This document shows, piece by piece, positions 1 through 11,196 of a DNA stretch of 64,000 nt; positions within the stretch are counted from its first letter, which is position 1; each line of letters opens with the position of its first letter. The notes beneath the pieces are model-generated. The model saw only the letters and a list, made by a program, of their open reading frames with translations. It was not told the DNA's origin and did not search any database. A program made the position numbers and the translations under genes. The stretch comes from Oryzias latipes (Eukaryota > Chordata > Actinopteri > Beloniformes > Adrianichthyidae): contig NC_019879.2 of NCBI RefSeq assembly GCF_002234675.1, positions 28,413,063 to 28,477,062 on the forward strand, given 5' to 3'.

Positions 1-1304
1 AGTTATCAAAGATACTGGAAAAAATGTTCATAACCAGATTAAACTCTTTCATCGAAAAGCACAAGATACTGGACGAAGGACAGTATGGGTTCAGGTCAAA
101 TCGATCAACATCACTGGCCCTGATGAATGTAATAGAAAATATAACAAATGCTATTGATAATAAAAAACATGTAATCGGGGTATTTATTGATTTAAAAAAA
201 GCTTTTGACACAATTAACCACGATATGTTAATTAATAAATTGGAACGGTATGGCATTAGGGGGTTAGTGCTAGACTGGATCAGAAGCTATTTGAGCAACT
301 GAAAGCAGTTTGTAAAGGTTGAAGGTGCTTGTTCCCAATGTTTGTACATTGTTTGTGGTGTCCCTCAGGGGTCGGTTCTGGGACCAATATTGTTTATTTT
401 ATATATAAATGATTTATTTAAGGTTTCTAACAAATTACGGCTAGTTCTATTTGCTGATGATACAAATGTGTTTTATGATGGGGATGATCGGCAGCAACTC
501 ATTGAAATTGTTAAGAAGGAGATGGAAAAACTGAAGCTGTGGTTTGATGTAAATAAGCTTTCACTAAATTTAAGTAAAACAAAAATGATGTTATTTGGTC
601 ACCATAAGGGTAAAAATATTAACATTGACATGCACATAAATGGGGTGAATCTTGAAAGAATTTATGAAAATAAATTTCTTGGGGTCATAATTGATGACAA
701 ACTTACCTGGAAAGCACATATTAGCTACATACAAGCTAAACTATCCAGAATTATTTCTGTCTTAAATAAAGCTAAACTGGTTCTGGACCACAAATCACTC
801 CGCATGTTATACTGTACATTAGTTTTACCATATTTTTCTTATTGTGTAGAGGTTTGGGGGAACAACTATAAAACAACGTTACATTCACTTTCAATACTTC
901 AGAAGAGAGCAATACGAATCATACATAAAGTCAGTTACCTTGAACACACAAATAAATTATTCATAGAATCAAAATTACTCAAATTTTACGATCTAGTAGA
1001 GTATTGTACCGCTCAAATAATATTCAAGGCCAAAAACAATTTATTACCGACGAATATCCAAAGGTTATTTATCACAAGAGAGGAAAAATACAATTTTAGG
1101 GAAAAAGATAAATTTGTCATACATAAAGCACATACAAATAAAAAGAGATTCTGTGTTTCAATTTGTGGAGTGAAGTTGTGGAACAGAACCAGTGAATGCT
1201 TGAAACAATGTCCAAACATAAAATAATTTAAATATAGATACAGAAAGATGATCAAGGATAAATATGAGCAAATACAAAAAAATACAGAATGTCAGCATTT
1301 ATAA
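1..1304 (+). pseudogene. LINE reverse transcriptase, C-terminal two thirds
   Basis: The frame encodes an RT domain that would copy the element's RNA at a nicked target. Visible landmarks in order are the GFRSNRST fingers motif, FIDLKKAFDTI (motif A with the first catalytic Asp), GVPQGSVLGP (motif B), LFADDTN (motif C, FADD catalytic pair near nt 450), and a C-terminal VKLWN segment typical of Jockey-superfamily ORF2 proteins. The frame is held throughout but broken by two in-frame stops, one at 300-302 (TGA where Arg is expected, consistent with decay of a CpG) and one at 1224-1226. No endonuclease domain is in the window. With only two breaks the copy is fairly young but inactive. Confidence 0.85.
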
Positions 1305-1640
1305 ATCTGCATACTTTGACAATACGTTTTGTTATTCATTTGCATGTTGTTTGGAAATGAAAATTACATGTATATATGTACATATACACTTGGGTAGGGC
1401 ACTGGACTTTGATGGTGGGAAAGTAAGGGCTTAAGGTAAAGGGGGGTGAGAGTTTATAAGATTTTTCTTCTTCTCACTCCCTTTTGGACTGGTGTTTATA
1501 CAATTTTGTTTTGTTTTGTTTTATATAATTTACTTGTCTTTTTCTTGTTTTTTTTTTTTGCAAGTTTAGTCTCGTTTTTGTCTTATTTTGTTATTTTACT
1601 CTTGTTTCACTAGTCCAAAATAAAAAAAGATGAAGACGAA
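1..1640 (+). mobile_element. LINE (Jockey/CR1-superfamily-like), 5' end outside window
   Basis: Non-LTR retrotransposon. The reverse transcriptase reading frame runs to 1304 and is followed by an AT-rich 3' region ending near 1640 in a GAAGAC-like simple tail. The 5' end lies beyond the window, so truncation and target-site duplication cannot be judged. The clade is uncertain: the RT resembles Daphne/Crack/CR1-type fish LINEs more than L1 or RTE. Confidence 0.85.
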
Positions 1641-2569
1641 GACGAAAAATTAAGCATTTTATGGTAATTTTACTGTATCTGCTCTGCCATGTCACTCTAT
1701 ATGTATCTTGGGCAATAGTAACAGGCCAGCGTAGCATCTCAAGCAATTTATTACTCATGGAGTGAACCAGCCTCTGGTGGTCTTTTGAGGGACTGCAACA
1801 TGTGGTACTTCCCGATTTAAGTTAAACATGGCACTGGAAGAATTCTTCGGGCAGGAACGTTGTCGAACAGACTCAAAGCTATTACCAGTGGGATCAGTCT
1901 GTCTGATTTCAACAAATTCCATTTGGAGTGACATTATTTGAAAGACGCTTCGCTGATCTTCCTCCGTTCTTCAGCTCTCAAGGAGATCTGGAGAGTTTCT
2001 ATTGAGACTTTGTATTTACCCCCCTAACTTATTCAGTCATTGAGGTTTCTGAGATGGAATCCTTTCAAACCAGGATTACAAGCAAATATAGATCATTTCC
2101 TCACATCAGCATCAAGTCAGGTTTCCACTTCCATTTTAGTTTCTATTTAAATTTTGAGTTTTATGTTTCATTCTGTTGGGTGCAGGCATCAGGAGGGTTG
2201 AGGGCGTTTTGTGTGTTTTATTATCACATTTGAATAGTTTTAGGTCTTCAAAGCACGAGTTCCTGCCTGGATGTCTGAATTTGACTCCTTTTCTCTGATA
2301 GAAACTCAGGAGAAGTTCATTTCAGTTTCAGCTCTATGTCACGGGTGAGGACAATATTATAGTTATTGTATTATGTGTTGTTGAATACCATAAGGATTTA
2401 TGGGATGCAGAGTAAAAAAGTTCAGGTTATAGAAATAAATATAGAAATAAACTCATAGTTTCCTCAGATTTAGCTATCTTTTCTAGTTGCTGCATTTTAT
2501 TACATTCATGTCAGAATTTAAAACAAACTAATGTGTAATTTAAAACAATGTTATTTTAATGTAAAAATA
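1641..2569. other. No gene recognised
   Basis: AT-rich intergenic DNA. I see no conserved reading frame, RNA gene or clear terminal repeats. Confidence 0.5.
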
Positions 2570-2770
2570 AACATAAATGTTTAATCTAAATGTTAAGTAA
2601 ACATGTAAATGTTTCATGTAGATTTAAATGTTTTATTCTAACAGGTAAATATAAATGTTAAAAAAGAATTTTGATATGAATGTTTTATTTGAATATTGTT
2701 GTTCAATCTAAATGTTAAACCTAAATCTGCACATTTCCACACATTTAGGTTAAACAATAATATTCAAATA
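2570..2770. repeat. Degenerate AAATGTT-rich repeat
   Basis: The heptamer AAATGTT and its variants recur many times, and part of the stretch is self-complementary (TAAACCTAAA near 2715 against TTTAGGTTAAA near 2745). It looks like a decayed AT-rich minisatellite. Confidence 0.5.
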
Positions 2771-2799
2771 AAAGGTTTATTTTATTTTAGGATTTATTT

Positions 2800-2890
2800 T
2801 TGTATCCTGCAACGTTCCCCTCATCCAGCAGTAATCAGGATAGGCTCCAGCATCCCCATCACCCTGAAAGGGATTCAGCGGATTTAGAGG
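2800..2890 (+). repeat. L2-type LINE/SINE 3' tail fragment
   Basis: Contains GGATAGGCTCCAGCATCCCC followed by a CCTGAAAGGGATTCAGCGG segment. This is the conserved 3' tail shared by fish L2/Maui-type LINEs and the SINEs that use them. Only the last ~90 bp is present. Confidence 0.65.
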
Positions 2891-3070
2891 ATTTAGTATA
2901 AACATTTAGGTTTAACATTTACGTTTGAATCTGACATTAAAGTTATGAAAATTATAAACAAACATTACAAATGTTACATTTAGCAAAACGGTTGGCTAAT
3001 TTTATGTGTTGAACATTTTCAACGTCCTAAAGGACACTACCTTTGCTGAATGTTGTGAGGCTCATTAGAG

Positions 3071-3515
3071 TACGGTGGCCCTGAAGTCCAAATCACATGA
3101 ACAAATCACTCAGTGCCAAAACAATTTTAATATCAAAATGACAATTAAAACTGCAAAAAAAGAAACCAGAAAAGCTAAGTGAGATTGGACATCGCTGTTA
3201 TTTCAACTGAAGGTTATTTGACATAAAGCAAAACTGGATCTCCTCATCCAATCAGCGATGTCCCAGAGTACTACCTACCTTTCATGGTTTCTCCTTATGT
3301 CTCATTTTACAAACATTTCTTTTTTCCTCTAAAAGTTACTTTTGCTTTTCAAAATGTGTTTTTTTTATGCTTTGGTTTCTGAAATTTAGTCTTCTTTTTT
3401 GAAATGTAATGCAAATTTGCTTTAGTTTTTTAATGTTGTTGTGATCTATAAAAGGTTTTTGCACTGAGTGATTTAAAAAAAAAAACAACGTGATTTGGAC
3501 TTCAGGGCCACCGTA
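3071..3515. mobile_element. Non-autonomous DNA transposon with ~60-bp TIRs
   Basis: The ends are inverted copies beginning TACGGTGGCCCTGAAGTCC. Similarity continues about 60 bp inward through ATCACTCAGTGC. Flanks repeat TTAGAG directly (3065-3070 and 3516-3521); with one more base on each side this becomes a 7/8 match, so an 8-bp hAT-like duplication is possible. There is no coding capacity. A second, eroded copy lies at 19485-19736 inside the ZP-gene intron. Confidence 0.75.
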
Positions 3516-3826
3516 TTAGAGAACTCATACACACCATCCGAACCCGTGTTTCTAGTCCCAAAAGTATTGCAGGTTAACGGGAGCTTTCAAAGTGAATTAT
3601 AAGATCAGATCAAGTCTTTTAATGACACAAACTTGCACAAATGAAGATATAAGCACAAATAAATCCTTAAAACTGTTATTTGTTTTTTCCTTTGAGCTGC
3701 CATGAATGCTAAATTTCTGTTCTGTGAAACAACACAATTTCAATTCAATTCAAAATAAGCATAAAGGGCTGAAATGTCATTAGCTGATTAAAATAACAAA
3801 TATGACACAACCTCCTCTTTGTAACA

Positions 3827-4878
3827 TCACATCATTTTTATGTCTCGAGAGCCAGGTTTCATAACTTTAAAAGTCACAATGATTTTTACAGACTTTCTGA
3901 ACCAGGGGTAGAAAAGGGCGTAGATCAGCGGATTTATGCAGGAGTTCAGGTAGAACACAGATGTGACAAAAGCTACATATGAAGCATTGACAAAGTCGGC
4001 GGGGCCTTCCAGAACGACACAGTAATACGGAAGGAGACACACAAGAAAAACCAGAACCACCACCCCGAGGGTCCGGGCTGCTCTCAGCTCAGACTTCCTC
4101 ACCGTCACACCACCCCTCTGAGGCTGAGCTGCAGCTCCAGGCCGGATGGCCCGAATCTGAGACACGGCCGCCACAAACACCCTCACACACAGGACAGTGA
4201 TGGCCGTGATGGGGATGACCACCGTGATAAAAAGGTCTGAGACATTTTCTGCACTGCTAAAGCTAATCACACACTCTCCGAGGCAGAGGTTAGCCTTTCC
4301 TGGATGTTTAAGGTTTTCCCTCATCAGCACAAAGTCATAGAGCAGAGAGCAGATCCAGCAGAGGGACACAGCGAGCCGAGCTCTGCTCAGAGTGACTTTG
4401 GTGGGATAATGCAAAGGGTAACAAATCGCTACGTATCGGTCAACTGATATGAGAACCATGTTTCCCACGGAGGAAGACGTAACGACGACATCTAAAACAT
4501 AGTAAAAGACACACAACAGGTCCCCCAGATACCAGCAGCCGTCCAGAAAAAAAATCTGGAAGAGAATCAGGAAGCCCACGCAGAAATCAGAGACCGCCAG
4601 AGAGAGGATGAGGAGGTTAGTCGGAGTGTGGAGCCGCCTGCAGAACAGGAGGTAGAACTTTGTGACCTCAACATCAGAGTCTTTGACAGTTTTCAGGTTC
4701 ACATTAAAAGTTACCTAAAGTGCGAGACGGAGACGATGACCAGCAGGTTGAGAGTCACGGTGGTCAGAGAGACGAAGCTCAGCATGAAGGGGATGAGCAC
4801 AGCAGCAGAGGGAGAAGGCTTTGTCCTCCTGCAGGAGGAGTTGAGGAGTTCTGGGAAACAGAGTTCCACTTCCTCCAT
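3827..4878 (-). CDS. Trace amine-associated receptor-like GPCR, gene 1 (2 exons)
   Basis: Probable olfactory amine receptor coupling to a Golf-type G protein in ciliary membrane. Exon 1 (4878-4715) gives the N-terminus with an NSS glycosylation site near residue 13 and TM1. A 77-bp GT-AG intron follows, and exon 2 (4637-3827) gives TM2-TM7; together they make 324 residues. I see VDRY after TM3, an Asp at position 3.32 (YYVLDVVV), an Asp at 5.42 (VSDLFITV), and the TAAR signature NSCINPLIYALFYPWF in TM7. The Asp pair is what zebrafish TAAR13c uses for diamines, so a dicationic ligand is plausible. Trp6.48 is Leu (CLLPYY). The start was chosen because MEEVELCFPELLNSSC matches the other two genes. 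No breaks seen; probably functional. Confidence 0.92.
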
Positions 4879-4929
4879 CTGAGAGGGAGCTGCTGAGCTC
4901 TGACTGCTTCTCAGACAACTGCAGCCTCT

Positions 4930-5608
4930 TATGGTCTTTGACAGGAACCCCCCCTTGGTTTGTTACTTGGTTACATGTCTGTAAGGACTACGGACCCTTT
5001 TTTATTTATTGATTATACATTTAAAATTTTCTTTTAAAAGCTTAGCTAAAGTAACATGCAATGAGGCTTTAACGTTTTTATGGATTTGTTTTGGGATCAT
5101 TCGAGGTTTCCAAAGTAAAAAAATGACCAGATCGATTTTGCAGATACTACAGTTATGTCTAAAGTCCCTCACTACTTACTACCACTACTTATCTAGTGTT
5201 CTGAAAGTTTCCCAGAATTCTCTCCAAAAAACAGTATACATGGATTCTCACAATATTGGTGAAAATAGACCACAATGCCCTGTGTTTCAATGATTTTTTG
5301 TTAGGAAAAATTTTATTTTAATGTTTTTATAAACCGTTTAAGTTATTGTCTGTGACTTTAAAAATAATCTTTGTAAAATCTCTTTTTTTGTAAATAATGA
5401 GACTTTACCTCCATAAATTGGGATGTCATAATTGGCATTTTATTTTAAAACGTAGTGAGTATGGTGTGAATCTCGATCCAGGATATTTCTATCACAGCTC
5501 TATTCCAATATATAAAAGAACAGGCGTCGTACAATTTCAGCGAGGCACAAACCGCAATTATTCATTTCTCCTTCATTCACATGCAGAACGGTTGGCACTT
5601 CAATGTTT
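4930..5608. other. No gene recognised
   Basis: AT-rich spacer upstream of TAAR-like gene 1. The open frames here are short, with no recognisable motif. Confidence 0.45.
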
Positions 5609-5634
5609 TTAACCCTTGTGCTATCCTAAATTAT

Positions 5635-6052
5635 TAATTGCAAATTTGTCATTATCGCGATTTCAAGCTGTGCAATATCCCACATATCGCAAAAGTCAGC
5701 GAAAATCACAATGAAAGGTAAACCCCAAATGTGCTAAAACAATCTTATGGCTACTTGAACTATCTAATGAATTGAATAAATCCCTTTGTGCATTTGACCA
5801 ATCAGATGGAGCCCTTCACGTTTTTGACCAATCAGATGGAGCTTTTATGTCAGATGTTGCCCTCCTAGTTAGACGAGGGTCATTTGGAGACTAATTAAAG
5901 GTATTTTGACTCTTATTTAAATTAAACTTTTGCAGTGAAATGGAAATATTTTTGTTGTTTTTGCTATTTGTTCATTTATCGCAAGTTATATTGTCATCAC
6001 AATACTGATCAATAATATCGTAAGTTTTTCTCATACCATGCAGTCCTAATTA
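5635..6052. mobile_element. hAT-like non-autonomous element, left end missing
   Basis: The right part reads TATCGCAAGTTATATTGTC and ends CCATGCAGTCCTA, the inverse of the TAGG(A/G)CTGCA(C/T)G terminus of a common fish hAT MITE. The matching left terminus is absent. Internally, GACCAATCAGATGGAGC occurs twice (about 5797 and 5827). Confidence 0.45.
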
Positions 6053-7284
6053 CATCAAATCCTTTAGGTGCATTCTTCCCCCTTCTGAAGCCGCTGCTTT
6101 TCTACACTCTGAAAATGGATCTGATCAGCTGGTCTCTAAATTCGATCGACAAAGTATTTTCCACACTAAGGAACGGGAAAGCGGACCCTTCCTGCCCGGA
6201 CGGCACCCACGCGGCTGGATACACCATCGATCCATGGGGCAAGTGGAGGCTGGTGTGCCTGGCCCAGCTGTCTGTGGAGGATGTCGAGGACGTGTACCTA
6301 TTTGGATTTCTGATAATTGGATTCCTCGTAATTGGGATCCGAGGATTTCTAATTTATCAGGCGGTCTGGGAGCAGAAGATGGAGAGAGGCAATCAATCAA
6401 AGCTCCTGGGAAAGATTTTTCGGGGAGGAGAGACTCAGAATGAGAAACTTTCACAAGCGGATCAAAAGCTCTGTGCTTGTCTTGCCCACTTAAGCAGATT
6501 GCTTGAGACCCCTGAACTTGTGCGGAAGATGGATGCCACCTTGGAGCAAGTTTCTGCCCGGATTTGAGGGAAGACTGGGCTAAATTCACCCACTTCTCAT
6601 TCGGACCAATCTCTGCCTCACACAAAGCGAAGAGCCAGTCGAGGACTCTGCCGGCAGTACAAACAACCTGATGGCGCCAAAAAGTATTTTATCTAATCAG
6701 ACTCCCCGAAGGAGCTATGGACAACTGTCCTTGGCTCCACCAAAACAAAGCCGCTTCTACAGAGTGGACTACAGCAGCTGTTCTTGAGGGTTGATAACTG
6801 CAACTCACCCCCTCCCTGCTTGTCCTCGGCTTCCCAACCCCCTCCCTACCTCCTCTGTGAGCTGCCCGGAAGATGTGCCTGGCTCACGGAGCTGCACCTG
6901 TTGGACAGACTCATGGGGGGCCCCCCACTCCCGTCCACCACCCTTTCCCCCCTGAGCCTCATGTACTGTGTCTTTGTCTGAATATGTGCTATTTGTGTTT
7001 AACCGGTGTAGTTTTTTTCTTGTATCAACACATTGTACGCAGTGTAGGGATACGACTTTTTTTTGTCACCAAACCCAACCCCAGGCCCTCTTCGTGGTCC
7101 ATCTGCATGCTATACAAAGGTGCGCCGGCGCAGGTCATCTAAGGCGCTCGGCTGCATTGACCTCAGTAACCTCTCGAGATGTGTGTGTGTATCCTGTGCT
7201 GTTTGTCTGACCTTCTTCATCGAGATGTACTGGAACTGAGTTTCTCCTTGTTGGGATTAATAAAGTTTTCATTCATTCCTCTTC
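6053..7284 (+). mobile_element. Unclassified retro-unit with membrane-protein ORF
   Basis: A transcribed-looking unit. A GC-richer body carries one ORF (6115-6567), followed by ~700 bp of 3' untranslated-like sequence, a poly(A) signal AATAAA at 7259-7264 and a short CATT tail (7269-7280). A signal plus simple tail suggests RNA-mediated insertion by a LINE. I do not recognise the family. The 5' boundary is inferred from where the hAT-like piece ends. Confidence 0.5.
6115..6567 (+). CDS. 150-residue single-pass membrane protein of a retro-unit
   Basis: Unknown function. The ORF is whole. It starts MDLISWSLNSIDKVFSTLRN, has a Cys/Pro/Asp-containing middle (DPSCPDGTHAAGY, then DPWGKWRLVC), and then one clear hydrophobic helix around residues 62-84 (VYLFGFLIIGFLVIGIRGFL). 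A charged tail of about 65 residues follows and ends in an amphipathic, coiled-coil-like stretch (LSRLLETPELVRKMDATLEQV). There is no cleavable signal peptide, so a type II or internal-anchor topology is possible. GC content is higher than in the flanks. It sits in a unit with its own AATAAA and CATT tail, which points to a mobile-element protein rather than a host gene. The start is the first Met of the open frame. Confidence 0.55.
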   Translation: MDLISWSLNSIDKVFSTLRNGKADPSCPDGTHAAGYTIDPWGKWRLVCLAQLSVEDVEDVYLFGFLIIGFLVIGIRGFLIYQAVWEQKMERGNQSKLLGKIFRGGETQNEKLSQADQKLCACLAHLSRLLETPELVRKMDATLEQVSARI

Positions 7285-7569
7285 ATCTTTATCCACCTTT
7301 GTCATGGTAGGGATAACATGTCATTTAAGGATCGGGTCATCTGGACCCCATGGGATAGCACAAGGGTTAAGAAGAAGGCTATCCATACATCACCAACAAA
7401 TGTGAGTCCCTGATTGGTAAAAGTTCAGCTGTTTGACGTTAAAGGTGTTGACAGTTCAGTAACACCCAGTTTGTACATAGGATGGACTTAACAACTGGCT
7501 TAGTGACACCTGAACGCAAGGGTTTGGAACGCGGAAGCCTAAAACGTGGGTTTACCAGCGTTTACGTAG

Positions 7570-8055
7570 ACCAGTAACGTGCAGTGAGGTTGATGGCAGG
7601 TGAGGCACTAAGTGTTCAGCACACATTTGGCCCTCTGTAACTATGTCTGGGATTTTCCAAATTCTGGCGCTTTAATCAGTTATCAAATGTTGTCTGTGAA
7701 AATGATGATAAAAAATAAAATGAATGATTTTACTTACATTTTTTTCCACTTACTCCCATTTAAAAACTAAAAAAAACATTGAAAAGCATGTTTGGCCTTA
7801 CTTTTTGGGTATATGTGTCGATCCTTCTCCACAAAAAGCTCTTTGGTCTGTAGGAAAAGTTTTCCTTATTTTCCTTTAGTTTATATGAGTTTCTTCCTCT
7901 CAATAGAGACGTCTCCTCTTTCTGTTCTGTTTCTACAGCACCAGTGTAGCTACAAAGCAGCTGTCAGCTCACGTCTGCCCCCTGCTGGTGAGGCATGCCT
8001 CACCTAAAGCCTTTTCTGCGGGCCTACAGCAGCGTTTTCACTGCACGTCCCTGTC
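7570..8055. mobile_element. MITE with GACGTGCAGTGA-type ends
   Basis: The left end CAGTAACGTGCAGTGAGG and right end TCACTGCACGTCCCTG are imperfect inverted repeats, and the body contains GGTGAGGCACTA near the left and GGTGAGGCATGCCTCACC near the right. Length and lack of coding capacity fit a MITE. I could not find a convincing target-site duplication. Confidence 0.6.
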
Positions 8056-8059
8056 AACA

Positions 8060-9430
8060 TTGAGTCATGCCGTCAGACGTGAGGCACAGCGCTTCAGAGC
8101 CTAACCCGGAGTTTCCGCTCCGTCTGTGATCGCGCAACACCCAAATTCTGCGATTTTAACCTCAGAAACTGTGGAAAACATGTTGAGTTGACTGAAAATG
8201 TGTATTTAACAAAGATCAGTGGAAAATAATATCTACTTAATTTACCTTTTTATTGAACATACCGCTGTGAATGTAGCATTAGGCTATGTCCAAATTCCCT
8301 TACCACTTAGTGCATTAAATAGGGCATACATGAATTTTCCAGGGTACTAAACTAAACTAAACTAAACTAAACTAAACTGGACATCCCTGCCCTTAGACCC
8401 TTCATCTAGGTAAGGAAAAACGGATTCCTGGAACAAAAAGAAGCCTCAGTGATGTCCACATGAAGGAGAGATCCAATTCAAAATAATTACATCGCCAATA
8501 TCAGTACCAATGCTTTTGTCTTGAAATGTTGTGTTTACGAATATTTTCTGTAATACACACACTTTTATTAATTAAGTGTATAATAAAACACATTAAAGAG
8601 ACTTTTCGCAAATAAAAATGATAATTAACTAATCACAACAATGTGAACTGTGAAAAAAATCAAAAAAGCAGCAAAAATGTAAGCATAACAGCATCGTAAA
8701 AGTATATATTTAAAAAATAAAAAAAGCCAGTAATGAATTGTAAAATTTAAAAGTGAAAAAAATAGGCAAAAGCAATACTGTAAGAAATTTAAAAAATATA
8801 AACAACACAACAAAAAACCCTGCCTTGGGTGCAAATATGTGGCTCCTTAATGACTCTGCTCTTGGGGTTGCTGAAACCCCCACAGCTTTTGGTTCCCTGA
8901 AGCACATTTTGAGTTGCTGCCCTGGATAGGTACACATGGTTGAAGTCAGCTGCAAATCTCATCTGATGGAACATATTGCTAAAACAAAGTGTTGCATAAG
9001 AGCACATAGCCGCGTTTCTCCATGACAGAATCAGTATCTGCTTGGTTTTTACATCAGAAGCTTTGACCAACAACCATCAGTAGCCTCTGAGCTCATCCAT
9101 GAGTTTGCCATTTACAGGATAGACACGGATCTATCATTAGTATTAGTATAGTTTTCAGCTTTGAGATTTCTGGTGTAAAACAGACATAGAAGTTATGACA
9201 CATAGCTGGAAGAAATCCTTGGAACACTGTTTAATACAGCTTTGTGTTTTTTAGACATATTTTCCTCATTATTTGACAGTCTTTGCTTTGTCTTTGGATT
9301 TATACAAAAAACAGTTTTAACAGAGAAAATTGCAAAGTAGAAAAAAAAATCTGAAAAAGGAGTACTAAGCTTTGATCAAACTTGACAATAAATTGATCAA
9401 AATATGAGAAGCTTGAACAAAAGTCTACAG
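8060..9430. other. No gene; contains a short (ACTAA)n microsatellite
   Basis: AT-rich intergenic DNA. About six ACTAA units lie at 8346-8378. The open frames on the minus strand are low-complexity and show no domain. The first ~60 bp after 8284 (GGCTATGTCCAAATTCCC) is a fragment of the same MITE seen at 58857 and 59106. Confidence 0.5.
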
Positions 9431-9435
9431 CTGAG

Positions 9436-9600
9436 ATGGGGAACTCCAGGCGTCAAGTGTCGGTGACCCTACAAGTTTTTCCGATACCGTCGGCCTGTTC
9501 ACAACCTGGATCAGGTGTGTCCAAGCAGGAATGCATCCCTCGATTGCATCACAGGTTCACAGGAAACTGATTGCATTGAAGCTCGTTTCAAATCTTACTG
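9436..9600. repeat. hAT-type MITE fragment
   Basis: GGGGAACTCCAGGCGTCAAG followed by GATCAGGTGTGTCCAAGCAGG matches the left half of an abundant fish hAT MITE whose ends read GGGGAACTCCAGGCC. The right end is missing. Confidence 0.5.
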
Positions 9601-9691
9601 TAAACATGCCTGCAGGTCAGATGCTGCTGTTGTACTAGCTTTTATTCTCCACACAAGGTAGATTTTTTCTATGTAGAAGCTCTTGAAGATC

Positions 9692-10739
9692 CTACATTAG
9701 GTTGGCATCACGGGAATCAGCTTTCAGAAGTCCAAGCGTCATGATTAGTTTTATTGATTTTCTGAACCAAGGATAGAAAAAAGCGTAAATAATCGGATTC
9801 AGGCACGAGTTGAAGAAGGCCAGAAAAAACATGAAAGCGGCAGAGAATGTGTCGATCACGGTTTCCTGACCTGACAGCGATGCAGAGTAGGAGGGGAACA
9901 GACACACAAAAAACACAAAAACCACAACCCCAAGAGTGCCGGCGGCCTTCATCTCAGACTTTCTCACCCTCACTTTGGTTTTGCGAGGGACGGCTGCAAC
10001 GTGAGAGCGCATGGCCCGCCCCTGAGACACCGCCACCGCAAACACCCTGGCGTACAGGACCACTATGACCGTGATGGGAAGAAAGAAGGACACCACCTGG
10101 TCCACAACTTGGCTGACGTAACTGAGACGAACCACACAGTCTCCGGAGCAGGAGCTGAACTTGCCTGGCTGTTTGAAGTTGTCCTTCATCATCAAAATGT
10201 CGTAGAGGAACGAGCAGGTCCAGCAGAGGAACACGCTGATCCCAGCTCTCTTTGGGGTGATTTTGACAGGATAATGCAAAGGATAACAAATGGCCACATA
10301 TCTGTCCACTGATATGAGAACCATAGTCCCTATAGAGGCACAGGTAGTGGTTACCATAAAAATGTAGTAAAAAACACACATGAGGTCACCCAGATACCAG
10401 CAGCCGTCCAAGAGCGGGATCTGAAACAACAGGAGGAGGCCAACAAAGAAGTCTGCTACGCCCAGAGAGAGCAGGAGGAGGTTGGTGGGAGTGTGGAGCT
10501 GCCTGAAGACAACAGAGTGCATCACCATGACCGTCATCCACCAAAAGACATCCAGGTGGAGGAGGTGTCAGCGATTACCTGAAGTGGGAGATGGAGATGA
10601 TGAGCAGCAGGTTCAGAACCGCAGTGAGAACAGAGAAGACGGACAGAAGAACTGAAGCCAGCAGTATGAAGGAAGGAGAACGCCTCTGTTTGTGACACGA
10701 GCTGTTGAGCTCTGGAAAGCAGAGGTCTCCTCCTTCCAT
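9692..10739 (-). CDS. Trace amine-associated receptor-like GPCR, gene 2, lacking Asp3.32
   Basis: Probable olfactory amine receptor. Exon 1 (10739-10579) begins MEGGDLCFPELNSSC and covers TM1. A 76-bp GT-AG intron follows, then exon 2 (10502-9692) with TM2-TM7; the total is 323 residues. VDRY follows TM3 and the TM7 signature is NSCLNPIIYAFFYPWF. Counting back from Arg3.50 to the conserved Cys3.25, position 3.32 is Met (YYIFMVTTT), while Asp5.42 is present (VVDQVVSFF). This is the non-classical arrangement described for a large teleost TAAR clade, where the amine is held by TM5. Trp6.48 is Leu (CLFPSY). Same strand, intron position and exon-2 length (811 nt) as gene 1, so they are tandem paralogues. 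No breaks seen. Confidence 0.92.
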
Positions 10740-10759
10740 CTTCAGAGCAGAGGGGAGAT

Positions 10760-11190
10760 CTGCTGAACTCTGGAGACGCTGCACGCTTAAAGCCTCTGCA
10801 TGACCCTCCTCCCTGATGACCACAGGGAGACGAGCTTCACAACCGTGACTAACTTTGTTAGAACGTTTTCCTGTGATGACGAGGAGGAAGAAAACAGGAA
10901 TCCTCTGATGAAACAATGTTTGCTGTGCAGGAGAATTAGAAGAGCAGCACAAAGAAAACCTGAAAAACTAATAAAAGAAACTAAACCACATAAACCTTTG
11001 CTGTGTCTTTAAATATTTGGATGTTTTTTTTCATTTAAAATAAACTGAATGGTTTGCGGAAACATCTTTTGTGGTTTATTCTGCTTGTTTTGGTGCTTAA
11101 AAGGATCTTTGGTGCCGCCTTATGTTGGCTTTTACCTTTATTTAACCTTTATTTAAGAAAGAGATTTTCAATTGAAAATCAATGGATTTA
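10760..11190. other. TAAR gene 2 upstream region, no further gene
   Basis: Likely promoter-side flank of gene 2. The open frames on both strands are short and carry no motif. Confidence 0.4.
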
Positions 11191-11196
11191 AATCAG

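Larger units (their letters stand above)
5609..7370. mobile_element. piggyBac-type TTAA element enlarged by inner insertions
   Basis: It begins TTAACCCTTGTGCTATCC and ends GATAGCACAAGGGTTAA, with TTAA on both sides as in piggyBac transposition. The same ends bound ~200-bp MITEs at 15718, 37671, 46296 and 57434. The right ~85 bp (7286-7370) matches those MITEs inside as well, whereas the left match stops after about 20 bp. A hAT-like piece and a poly(A)-signal-bearing unit have therefore landed within it. No piggyBac transposase is present. Confidence 0.8.

Noticed and set aside
3071-3515. Assigning this MITE to Harbinger or Kolobok
   Set aside because: The flanking duplication is 6-8 bp rather than 3-4 bp, so those families do not fit well; left as unclassified, possibly hAT-like.
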